Source: Mesostigma viride (lineage: Eukaryota > Streptophyta > Mesostigmatophyceae > Mesostigmatales > Mesostigmataceae). Taken from it: a stretch of DNA of 64,000 bases. How positions within the stretch are numbered: position 1 is the first letter of the stretch; each line of letters begins with the position of its first letter. The position numbers were made by a program, and so were the translations under genes. Below, piece after piece: positions 1 to 10,744 of the stretch. The notes beneath the pieces were generated by a model, which did no database searches, was not told where the DNA came from, and worked only from the letters and a program-made list of their open reading frames with translations. The stretch spans positions 2,018,898 to 2,082,897 of the forward strand of contig RPFO01000175.1 of NCBI GenBank assembly GCA_009746045.1. Direction: 5' to 3'.

Positions 1-877
1 ATGATCAGTGCGGTTGTTCCTGGCTGTCAGGAGTGTCCAGTTGTAAGCACCGGTGCTATGATCCCTCTCCCACCATTAGCATGAGGAATCACCCTCAATG
101 GGAATCAATATTCTCCTGAGGAGGGGTGCCCCATTCATGTGGGCTACACCGACAGCTCCTGGGGACGACGAATGTAGATTGGGAGTGAGCACTCTACTAG
201 ATTGTACTAGATTCTACTATCTTCGTAGTAGTATTATGCTCTACTACATGTTACTTATTTGCCGCCGTACACAAACCTTGGCTGCCGATGCAGTAACCTG
301 CTGCAGCTTGTGAATGTGACTGCCAGCAATCAACCTGAACAGCTGCTCGCGCGGCAAGTGAATGGCTTCAAGCCTGCATAATTATATTCTGTGGCGGATC
401 CTACAGTAGTCTGACAATGTGACCGACTCAACGACAACTCATGAGGGCCTCAGCTGCTCGGCGCCGCATGATCTGGTCGCTCCCCGCGTCCATAACGTCC
501 ATAATGGCTGACGACCGACAGTTAAAACCGGGAGCTCCTTGCGGCCAGCCACTTGGCTGGACGATGGCAGTAAAAATTGCGCTGGGAGCTCCTTCCCAAT
601 CAAAGTCTGGACGACAGATCCCGTTTTGGTAGGACCAAAAGGCTCCCTGCCGTCCTCAATCGGGTCGACGGTGCCGGCCTCAGAACAACCAGTTTGGCTG
701 GTGGGGCCCCCCTCCGCCCTCCTGTTGACACGAGCCATCGCACAAACCACACCGGAACCTGCGCCCAAGTTTGTGCCCAGATTTGAACCCAAAGTTGCGC
801 CAAACACGCGCCCCCGAATCTGCGTCCACACTCGTGACCGAATTCCTGCCTCGATTCATGCCAAAATGTGCGCCCCA
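1..877. other. Downstream flank of the cyclase gene, no gene recognised
   Basis: No convincing coding region. Short overlapping ORFs on both strands between 439 and 958 share no motif I recognise. The stretch 740-960 is built of degenerate repeats of the type gcgcccaNNtttgtgcccag, which keeps frames open by chance. It probably includes the 3' untranslated region of the cyclase (minus strand) and intergenic sequence. Confidence 0.5.
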
Positions 878-882
878 TTACA
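878..882 (-). promoter_or_regulatory. Candidate TGTAA poly(A) signal of the cyclase gene
   Basis: The minus strand reads TGTAA here, about 100 bases downstream of the cyclase stop codon (983-981). TGTAA is the usual polyadenylation signal in Chlamydomonas and its relatives. A five-base word occurs often by chance, so this is only a candidate that fits the position and the presumed organism. Confidence 0.35.
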
Positions 883-980
883 AGCCCCGAATTCGCCCCA
901 ATCTCGTCCACGGTGTGCCCTGACTTGCGCCCAGAAATGCGCCCACATTGCGTCATGATTGCGCCCTACGGGCGGCCGTA

Positions 981-3900
981 CTACAACCTGACGTCGATGA
1001 CCAGTTCCACGGCCTCTGGGATCGACCTGGAGGATTTTTGGGGGTTGCTGTGCGAGTTGCTGTCCTCAATGTCCTTCGCCTGCGACATGTCCAGCTCCTT
1101 GGTATCCCCACTATCCCTCCCTGGGCGCGCCATCATCATCTCCGCACGCAGATTCTCCGGTAGGTTCCTCACGCTGCTCTCTAGCCAGTAGGTGATCGTC
1201 TCGCCCTTGCCCTTGAGCAGCACCTTGCCGCGCTTGACGATGCGCAGGCTCCGGTCCTGCCGGCGCAACGCGGCGGCCGCCGCCTGCGAGAGGTGCACGC
1301 AGTCCGGCTGCGAGGACGTCTCGATCCGGCTCGTCATGTTGACCGTGTCGCCAAACAGGCAGTAGCGCGGGTTGAGCGTGCCGACGACGGACGCGACCAC
1401 GGGGCCTGTGTGCACGCCCGTGCGGATGTGGATGGTGCCCATGGAGGGGTCATCGAGCTTGACGGGGATGGTGTTGGCCACCTGTATGCATGGGGACATG
1501 CCCGCGCGCGGATGCCAGCATAAAAGGGCCCAGGGTCAGGGGTGTGGAATCGAGAGCGACAGCGTGGAGGACTTCGCACAAGAAAGTGATGGTGGGGGGT
1601 GGGTGGGGGGGCGGGGGGAGTAGACAGTCCGGCCTGTCAGTGACAGATCCACAATACAAAAGGCGGTGCCACTCAACGAGCGCTCGCGACGCGGAACGGA
1701 TAAACATGGGCCCTAGAAACAAGATAACACAATGGCTCCAAACTGTTTAGGGTGTAAGGGTTTAGGGTATCACACGTAGCCGGCATGCAGGTGAGGTGGG
1801 GAGCGCATGGGGTGGGCCCACCACACAGAACTAGTGGTATAAGATCAAGACCCCTGATAGTGGGCCCACCACACAGAACTAGTGGTATAAGATCAAGACC
1901 CCTGATAGTAGGCCCACCACACAGAACTAGTGGTATAAGATCAAGACCCCTGATAGTAGGCCCACCACCAGAACTAGTGGTATAAGATCAAGACCCCTGA
2001 TAGCTCTCTCCCCTTATACATAGCTCCCTTATAGCTCCCTTACAGCACCCCTTATAGCTCTCTCCCTGCCACGCACTTGTATGGCGTCCTGTCCAAAGCG
2101 CACGTAGTATTCCTGTCCAAAGTGCAATAGTATTACCTATAGTATTACCCCGGTTGTATTACCGCAATAGTATTATTACCTATATTTTTACCTATAGTAT
2201 TACCCCAATAGTTATTACCTATAGTTTTACCCCAATAGTTATTACCTATAGTTTTACCCCATTAGTATTACCTATTGTATTACCCCAATAGTTATTTCCT
2301 TTAGTATTACCCCAATAGTATTACCTAAAGTATTGCCCCAAGAGTATTACCACTATCTCTTCAGTTTAGTACATCTACTACCAGTTCTGACCCTACTGTA
2401 ATCACACGCACCGCGACGGCGTCCTGCGCGAAGCGCACGATGCGCGCAGTGTGGTCCTCCGCCTTTGGGTGCAGGTTGCCCACCACCATGTACGCGTCGC
2501 CGATCGTCTCCACCTTGAACAGGCCGTGCTTTGTCGTGAGCGCGTCAAACTGGGTGTACAACCGGTCGAGCATCTGCATGACCTCAATCGGGAGCAGCTT
2601 GGCGGAATGCTCCGTGAAGCCGACGATGTCACTGAACATGATGGTCACGCAGTCGTGGCGCTCGGGGGGGACGCTCTCGCCCCGGTGCAGCGCCGCCGCG
2701 ACGTGCGGCGGCATGATCTTGTCGATCAGCCCCTGCTGCGCGGTGAGCCGCGACTGGAGCGACGAGAAGCGCTGCTGGCCGCCCGTGGCTTGGAACGCGG
2801 AGAACAGGCGCGAGTGGATCTCAACGAACGTGGGCCGGCGGTGGGGCCAGGGGCTCAGGCACTCGTACATCAACCCCTCGAGCTCCATGGGCATGCTTGC
2901 CACATGCTTGGGCCGCACGGTGCCCCTGATCACCCCCTCCACGATCGCCTCCAGTGCCAGGTCCGCGTAGATGTCGGCCCGCGCAAAGCATTCCCAGAGC
3001 ATCATCCCAAAGGAGAAGACATCAGACGCGGGCGTGGCCGGGCGGCCCGCGAGCACCTCGGGGGCGGCGTATTCCAGGGTCACAGGGACCACGCCGCGGC
3101 CCAGCGAGGAGTTGAGCAGGCGGAAGGGGCTCACGACCGAGAGCTTCAGCGACATGTTGTCGTCCAGGAAGAGCGACCTGGGCAATGATAGTGAGTAACA
3201 ACAACGTTGAGATCACCATGTAATGAGAGGGCAACAGAAAAAACAAGGTGGACACATGGCATGCAGCGTGGGGGAAATGCGACGTCAGCGCAGGGCTTAT
3301 AGTGTCCGTGAGGGCCAACCATGGGACTGGTGTGTCATCGAGGGGCAGGACTACTATATAGTTATGAGAATATGTAGTCTAGATAGCTAGCCCATACTCC
3401 CATGCCCATCTGCGCTTGCCCTGTGAGCTAGTCTTCATGTACCCTTGCCTGTGTGCACTAGTACGTGTTCACTCCCTCCGGACCCCAAAATAAATAATAC
3501 TACATACTAGTATACTAATAGTATTGCTACATGTATTATTATTTAGAATCATTATTATTTTCAATCTCTCTCCCTCGACTCACTTGGGGTTGAGATCCCC
3601 GTGGGTGATCGGCGGGTGCTGCGCGTGCAGGTACTTGAGCGCCGACGCTGCGTCCAGGAGCATGCCGATCATGGCCCCCGCATCATAGTCCAGCGTCCGG
3701 TTCTGCATGGCCGCGTGCAAGCTGCCACCCGTCAACCGCTCGAGCAGGATGTACACCGCGCCCTTGGTCAAGCAGCCCCCGATCACGCGCTCCAGGTTCG
3801 GGTGGTGCATTTCCATCGCGACTCGCAGCAACGCACTCGCGCCGTGCTGGAGCGCGTTCTTCTCCTCCCGCGGCAACGGCGGCTCGCTCGCCCTCGCGCT

Positions 3901-6900
3901 CAGCAAGTCCTTGTGTGAGAAGTGGTCCTTGTGGGCCGCGCTGAACTCCCAGCTGGCGTCCGTCTCTGCCAAACTCGCACGGGGCGACTCCATCCCGCCA
4001 CTTGCCACCACGCCGATCATGGCATCTGTCATGCTGCCCCCCGGCATCTCCCCCAGGGCTTCTCCCATGACATGCCCCCTCTCTGCACACAGCGACACGA
4101 GCACCTCGTCGTCGTCAAAGTAGGGCTTGGGGGCCCGCACCTTGAGGGCCGCCACGCTCTTGTCGATGACACGGAACGCCGACCGGACGATGACGCGGCC
4201 GGCGTTGGCGTCCACGTCGTTGCAGAACGACTCCTTGCACGTGGCCAGGAGCGTGCGGGACAAGGGCACGCGGCGCACGCCAACATCCACCCCATTGTAG
4301 ACGGCGTCCGAGATGCTTGTACCGCAGTCGACCGCCTTGACGGGGCCCCACTCAATTGCGCCCATGTCCACAACCCACACTTTCTTCCTGTGCTTCTTGT
4401 TGTGCAGCATCCAGAGCGCGTTCACGGCCAGCAGCACGACGATCCCGATCACTACGGGGGGGACCCACGCCTTGACGTTCGCGTGGCCACCATTCGGGTT
4501 CACCGGCGCCGGCGGCATCTGGTAGGGCGGGACGGGGCCCGGCGGGGTCATGCTCCCATCGCGCCACGTCGTGGGCGCCTGTGCTGTAAACGTGCCGTCG
4601 AAAGAATCCCACTTGTGCGTGACGACGTAGGCGCCACGGGCGAGGGAGCCGTTCGGGTGGAAGCTGTTCACCATGTTGATGATGTCCAACGTCCCGTCAC
4701 GGTCCCCGGCATGATCGTACGAGACCCGGCCGGACGTCCCCAGGAACGACGCGCTTCGCATGGCCTGGTACAGCACCGTCCCATCCCAACCGGGCGAGTA
4801 AAACGTCTCGCACAGCGTCTTGTTGCGGCCCGCCGCGTCTGCCACCACGCGGCGCAACCCGTGCACAATCGTGTTGACCGCATCCACGACGAGCTGGGTG
4901 CCGGAGACTATCACCAACGGGATGGTGCCCGGGAACTCGCTCCGGTTGTAGTTGCGCGCAAACGCCTCGAACTGGGCGGTGCGCTCGTTACGGCCCGGAG
5001 GGCTGGCAAGGCCCAGCAGCCCGTTCGCATGGCGGTAGAACGTGTCGACGCTCACGTTGGGGTGCAGCCCCTGGCCAGCGAGCACGCCCGGCTGGCACGG
5101 GACGTGTCGGGGGGGGGGGGGGGGGGGCGTGGCCAGGGGGAATCAGGGCCGGCGGCCACGGGGCAAGGGAACAAAGTGTCAAACTAACTGGGGGGCAAAC
5201 TGCGAGGAGGCACACATAAGCGGGCAGCTGGTAGCTCGGGGTGCATCATCCAAATACACATGGGCAGTGAGCCGACACAGGCGACGCGGGCAATCGCATG
5301 CGCAGCCCACGCAAAGCCAAGCCTGGCGCCCAGCCTGCTTTACAACGCCGACAGAGAGCACTGTGAAAACTGGCAAATTTCTTAGGCTTCCTACACTTAG
5401 AAACATGAGTTTTGAAAAGAGTTACAGAAAAAAGTTGGATACTGTTGGAGAAGAATCCAGTAACAAGTGGGAGATTAGCTGGAGAAGAGAGCGCTGGGGG
5501 CACAGCCAGAGCAGACACCCGCCCCGCCGCGCCCCGCCCTGCCCCGCCCTAACCACGTTCGAACCATCCAAATTCGGAACAAACCCGAAGCACCACCAGC
5601 ATGTACCGGGAACAGCGCCCCCGATGCCAGAGCTTGACATGCCCACGTACCAGATTCGCACATAGCGCGCTGGGCGCTGCACTAGCTTGGAGCAAGTCAG
5701 TCAGTCAGAGGTACGTTGAAACAAGTCCGGCCGGTGCCCGGGCACTGGGGGACCACACACAACGGCCGCTTTGCCTCCATGCATTGATGATCCACATCCT
5801 ACATATCAGCTGCCACTGACGCCCCACGTGCCAGAGATGCCACCACACGCACCAGCAACAGTACCCGTACATACCATAGCATAGACGGTGCCTGCACACG
5901 CCAGAAATAGCCACGCCGGAAATAGCCACGCCAGAAATGGCCACGCGACGTACCAGACTCGCACCGAGGAACGCGGGCAGCTCGCTCAACACGCTCGTGC
6001 CCGCCAGCGCGAGAATGTTGCGGTGCTTGGCGCCGCTCGGGTCCAGCACGATCATGTTGCTGAACAGGCGCACAAAGAGAGGGAGCTGGCAGAGGACGAC
6101 CACCACGTAATTCTCTGACGCCAGCAACCGCTCGGCCGCCTCGGTGACGTTCCGGCTTGTGTCGAGGGCGATCTGTAGCCCCGAGCTCAGCGGCTGGCCC
6201 CCGTCCGTGGTGTCCTGGGCGTATTGGAGGAAGGTCCTGAGGTTCAACACCGAGAGGTCAGTCTGGTCGAGCACGATGTCCACCTCGGTCCAGTTGTACG
6301 CGCGCAGGAGGGCCACACACGCACGCAGCTGCGTGCTGGACGAAATCGTTGTGCGCATGAAGGTGGGGAAGTCGCCCTTGTCGGACAGCCTGGCCGAGGT
6401 GGCGGTGGCAGAGATCTGGGGGATATTGCCGGCTGACGCCACCAGCTGCATGACCTCGGACGCCTGCGAGGACGTCGCACCCATTAACCCCACCAGGCCT
6501 GCCGGCGAGGGAAGCAGGCGGGGCATCGACCAGGGTCAAGATTGGTAACAGCATCAGGACCAGTATGACCCGCGGGAGGAAGGGGAAAGGGGAAAGGACG
6601 AGGGGACAGAGGGGGTACGTGTAGATGGGTCACAGAGGGTTGAGGCAGAGATGGGATAGCGGCAGACAGGGCCAGGACAAAGAAGACACGAGACGGCATT
6701 ACCTCAAGCCGGGTACACAGGACGTGACAAACCATGGTATGCCGTCCTTCACCGCGGTGGCAGCACGTAATTGCGCCGAAACCGCGACTCACTTAAAGCA
6801 CATGGCGTGGCCCTCATGCACAGGCTGAGCTGGGCGCGTGCGGCAGGTTATAGACAGCACAGCCGGGGCCTGGGACGCCCAGCTGCCAGGCCAGATTGTG

Positions 6901-8411
6901 TATTGTCAAAAGAAAACGATAAATACTGCGAATGATAACACACTATACATAATAGCCCACTTCATGTAATGACACACTTCATATAATAACCCACTATGTG
7001 TAACTAGTGGACACCCACTGGCCAACAACAGCTTCGAGAGGCAACCACCCCCTCAAGGGCGTGAATTCCATTGTGATAAAACAGACACATCTGGGAGCCA
7101 GACCCAAAGAGCATCCTGAGAGCACAAGGCGGCCAGTGCGTGCAACGATGTGACCAAGCCCCAATGTGAGCGCCCTCCAGGCGCCACGTGGTGCACAACA
7201 GGGGTCAGCTGCCACCTGCGAGCCGTGCCCCTGTAGCGGCCGCCTGATTCCCATGGGTTACTTGAACCAAAAATACATCATCGGAGAACTTTGATAACAC
7301 TAGTATATATTAACAATAATAAGATACATCCTCGGAGAAAAATAATAATAATTATAATATAAAACATCCACGCAGAAAAAGACACATCAGCCTACGGCCC
7401 TCGCATGCGGTGGCCTCTCTCTCTGGCATTACAAAATCAGCGGAGTCCCATGAGAAGCACTCGAAGCTTACTTGCGTGGCACCACGTCAAACCATATTAA
7501 CAAAAAAATGGCACAGCAGCCGCAAGGCGCCTGGCAGCACCGGTTTTCCGAACTTTTCGTCAGCTGCCTGGCTGGCATGGCTTCCAAACATGTGCAGGGG
7601 CCCGGGCCAATACCCGTTGGCTATGCCCTCGCCGTCGCAGGGCAAGGCAAGCTCTTCCCCCTCTGCATCTGACATACTTCTCACAAGCCCTTCTGCCATG
7701 GCCTCTACATCTTATCTTTCAAGTTCTATAATATGTCATTGTAGTTGCTCCTGTTCGAATAAAACAACCCATCACCCATGCAAGAACAAGGAGCGCAGCT
7801 TATCATCTGCTTGCCTGTAACTGTCTCCACGGATGGAAAAAAGGTCCCAGGAGAAAATTGAAGGTGCTAAACCACCTTTAGTTTCCAACCTTCCACATGA
7901 TATCCATAGACCATCACTTCTTGTAAAAGTCTTCTGTGCAAAAGACCATGGAAGAACTCGAGCACCAGTCTGATCGCTCTATGCTCACAATCCTGTGCCT
8001 TTACCATCTTCGAAAGGAAGGTTATATTGCGAGGGACGACATTTTATTAGGTATTCACCGCGACTCGGGTCAGCGGCACATACCTGGAGTGGTTGCCACC
8101 TTGGTAACGGCTTCAAAAACGGACTTTCTCTCATCCTTCTCGTAGAAGCTATAGATTGGCTGGAGACGGATACTAGGAAGAAGTGAGGTATTGGCCTCGA
8201 CTTCTCGGAACGCTAACTCCGCGTTGGAGAATGCCACTGACACAGTCGAGCCGCTGGCCAGCACGACGTAGGCTACCTTCAGGACAGTCCGGTTATCATC
8301 ACATAAACACGTTCCATTGGTCTGGGGACAGCCAGAATCAAGAGCGACCACCGCACCCAGGGTGATGGTGAGCAATAAAAGGGCATAGCCCGACCCGCTA
8401 GCCTGAGGCAT
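981..8411 (-). CDS. Receptor-type guanylyl cyclase (ligand-binding, TM, pseudokinase, cyclase), five exons
   Basis: Membrane enzyme making cGMP from GTP. Exons 8411-8084, 6498-5954, 5091-3584, 3177-2412 and 1481-981 have GT-AG borders and exactly matching phases (1215 aa). Start: ATG at 8411, giving a signal peptide at about residues 1-25. Residues 30-490 form an ANF-receptor/periplasmic-binding-type ectodomain (GATSS motif) with Asn-glycosylation sites; one TM helix lies near 497-518. About 530-880 is a kinase-like domain with HGDLNPK and APEVL but no DFG (VSPFRLL in its place), so probably a pseudokinase. A dimerisation helix ([10 protein letters not shown]) precedes the class III cyclase domain at about 970-1130: metal-binding FSDIVGFTE and GDAYM, transition-state N and R in NMTSRIE, guanine-selecting E (VETIGD) and C (RYCLFGD). 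The catalytic set is complete. The family is known in animals and expanded in chlorophyte algae. The ligand is unknown, and the tail after about 1150 is not conserved. Confidence 0.9.
1812..2001. repeat. 46-48 bp tandem repeat, four copies, in cyclase intron 4
   Basis: Four head-to-tail copies of a 46-48 bp unit containing cccaccacacagaactagtg; the last copy is slightly shortened. The array lies wholly inside intron 4 (2411-1482) of the guanylyl cyclase gene. Confidence 0.85.
2118..2350. repeat. Degenerate AT-rich tandem repeat in cyclase intron 4
   Basis: About ten degenerate copies of a roughly 20-24 bp unit close to ttacctatagtattacccc. It follows the first array and ends about 60 bases before exon 4. 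On the coding (minus) strand it is rich in purines and A/T and has no coding potential. Confidence 0.8.
5109..5127. repeat. Homopolymer of 19 G (C tract on the gene strand) before exon 3
   Basis: Nineteen consecutive G on the plus strand. On the gene strand this is a C tract about 15 bases ahead of the exon 3 acceptor, so it serves as or adds to the polypyrimidine tract of intron 2. Its length may be unreliable in the assembly. Confidence 0.9.
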
Positions 8412-9887
8412 CCTCCCTGCCAAGCGTTTTTAGCCCGACGACTAGGCAAATCTACCCCTGCAGCCAATCTGCTATATGGCCGAGTTCTTCAGGTGGCGAC
8501 ATGAGGGGACTACTGTCCTGAGTCGTTTGTGAGGCCGTGCGTGGGCAGTTGAAGGGCTTCCAGCGAAATGCCTGCAAAATAAATCGAAGTCACCTATCTA
8601 TACGTGTGCGCGCGACCACATTTCATCCCACAATCAAAGCGAGGGCGCCGACTAGGTAGAGCATAATTATGCGCAATTCACCGGCCGTCGGCATCTGCAT
8701 TCTGCAATCGCTTGTCGATCGGTATCCACTATCCAGTAGCGAACGTTCTCATCCCGATTTGTGGATGTCCTTGCAGGGGCCATGCTTACAGTATCTCCTC
8801 CGTATCGTTTTCGTTCCCAATATCAAGTAACGTGCGTGTTTGCAACTTGCCCGTTGAAACTCTACGGCGGAGCCAATTTTCGGAAGAACCTCACCCTCAT
8901 GCTTGTCCACGGCGTGGGACAAGTGCACAGCCAAATTCCCTGCGATCACTGTGATTCCTTTTTGCCTGGTACCACTCGCAGATTTGACCGTCAGATATTC
9001 GGCCCGCCAGTCTGAACTGTCGGATCTTGGGTTCCAAATAAAAGTATGACACTTTTGAAATGTTGGTGGTTTTGGGGAAACTATGGAAAAGGTGGCGCCC
9101 TGGCGCGGTCGTATGCGTGGCCGTAGATCAATCATCGGACGGTTAAACTGGATGAGCGGAAACCCAGAACGAGAGGTCTGTCGTCAGGATCAATTAAATC
9201 AGCGGCGAAAATCGTTGGGGGAAGGGTGGGGGTGGCGGGGCGGGAGGTGGCCGAAGAAACCGCCCCAAGAAGCCGCGGCAGACTACGGGCGCGCTGAACC
9301 GTTGTGGAGGGGTGGCCAAGAAACCGCGGCAGTTACAAAAGGCGCCATGACTGCGCGCACTGGACTTGTCAGCCTGGACCTGGTCAACAAGAATATTCTG
9401 CCGGCAGCCTGCTTCTTTTCCGGGCCTGGACACTTTCTAGATCGGAATCTGTAATGTCTGGCCCACTCTGGTTCCGGGAGACAATCTCTACTAAAATGGC
9501 AGCCTGAACTAGGCCTAAAGATTCAATCATGGCTCCGGACTGCTCCGGAAGATGGTGGATTCTCCCTTTTTTATTTCCGCGAGGCGGTTATTGTTCAACT
9601 GATGAACTTTTCACGCGGACAAACAACAGGTAGGTACTGCAATCTGGTTCAAAAGCAACTTCCCCGCCTCCCTGGAAACTGAACCCCCGACGCAGTCGGG
9701 GCACGTGTAGGGTGTAGATTCCGTAACGTCTTTATTTCATGTCCATCTACGGACACGATGGTCCGAGAAATGAAAAATTCATTGCTTTGGACCAATTCTG
9801 ACCAAATCTCGGGACAAATCTACCAGTTCGTACTTGTCCCACTGCAGTGGTACAAGTTCCGCACTTGTCCCACTTGTGGACAAGCTG
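8412..9887. other. Upstream region of the cyclase gene, no gene recognised
   Basis: This stretch should hold the cyclase promoter and 5' untranslated region. I see no clear TATA box and no recognisable coding sequence. ORFs of 120-130 codons at 8749-9135 (minus) and 9083-9454 (plus) overlap one another and have no known motif. Short repeats of aagaaaccgc occur near 9255-9330. Confidence 0.5.
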
Positions 9888-10034
9888 CTTGTCTCACTGG
9901 ACACTCGTGGGACGCAGCGCTCTAGTGGCCACTCGGGACGACTTGTAGTCACTCGGGCCATGCGGCCCTCGTGACTACAAGTCGGCCCTCGTGACCACTA
10001 TAGCGCTGGTCCCACTCGGGTCCAGTGAGACAAG
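9888..10034. repeat. 147-nt imperfect palindrome (long hairpin)
   Basis: The left arm begins cttgtctcactgg and the right arm ends with its exact complement ccagtgagacaag. The arms of about 70 nt match with roughly ten mismatches plus small indels, around a centre near gggccatgcggccc. Transcribed from either strand it would fold into one long stem. It could be a foldback MITE relic or a small-RNA precursor locus; sequence alone does not decide. Confidence 0.75.
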
Positions 10035-10064
10035 CTACACTTGCAAATTCGGGACAAATTCGGT

Positions 10065-10084
10065 GGATGGATGGATGGATGGAT
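10065..10084. repeat. (GGAT)5 microsatellite
   Basis: Five perfect ggat tetranucleotides, 30 bases after the long palindrome. Confidence 0.9.
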
Positions 10085-10206
10085 TGACGGATTTTCATCC
10101 CTATTTTTTCCAGGTAAATAGGTGTACGTTTATTCCAAATATAGCCAGTAGTTAATCCCTGCTAAGCCTAGGGTATCAAGATGTCAGTGGCTAAAACGGA
10201 GCCTTA

Positions 10207-10736
10207 CTGGGTTTTCACACTCGGGTTTTTTTCGGTCGAATTTCCGTTTTGGGGTGAAAAAATTCGACGAAACTTTTTCACACTGGGTTTTTCCGGTCCG
10301 AAACGGAAAAACGGGTCATTTCCGTTGATCCACCGTAATACCACTGAATTTGGCCAAATCAGGTGGAATTCAGTGGTATTGGGTGGTAGACCCCCAAATG
10401 GGTCTACCACCCAATACCACTGGAATTCCACCCCAATTGTGGCCGGGGGGGCGCCGCGCCACAAATTTTTACTTGTCCGACCCAATAGGATGCGTCCACC
10501 TGGACGGTCGAAATTCCCTTTGCATCAGGTTCGCATGCCCAATTCTGAACATGTCTGACCAGCCCACGGAAACAGCCGTAAAAAACTTGCCATTTTTTCG
10601 CAGCCCGTACAGCGTGTCAAGCCCGGCGCGTGCACGGCCCTGTTCCGGCGCATACCACTTTTGGCCGAAAGTCCGCCGAATTTCGCCGGAGCGTCCAAAC
10701 AATTCGACCGAAAAAAACCCGAGTGTGAAAACCCTG
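10207..10736. mobile_element. MITE with perfect 33-bp inverted repeats and TTA target duplications
   Basis: The 33 bases at 10209-10241 (starting gggttttcacactcgggttt) return as an exact inverted copy at 10702-10734. The outermost bases pair imperfectly (CTGGG against CAGGG). TTA lies immediately outside both ends (10204-10206 and 10737-10739). The element is 530 bp with no coding potential. A 3-bp TTA duplication is typical of PIF/Harbinger-type elements, so a Harbinger-like MITE is the best guess. Its right end was later hit by the neighbouring LINE. Confidence 0.75.
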
Positions 10737-10744
10737 TTATTTTC

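Noticed and set aside
3922-5187. 421-codon plus-strand ORF across cyclase exon 3
   Set aside because: Antisense of a clearly recognised exon with matching splice phases; His/Arg/Val-rich without any motif.
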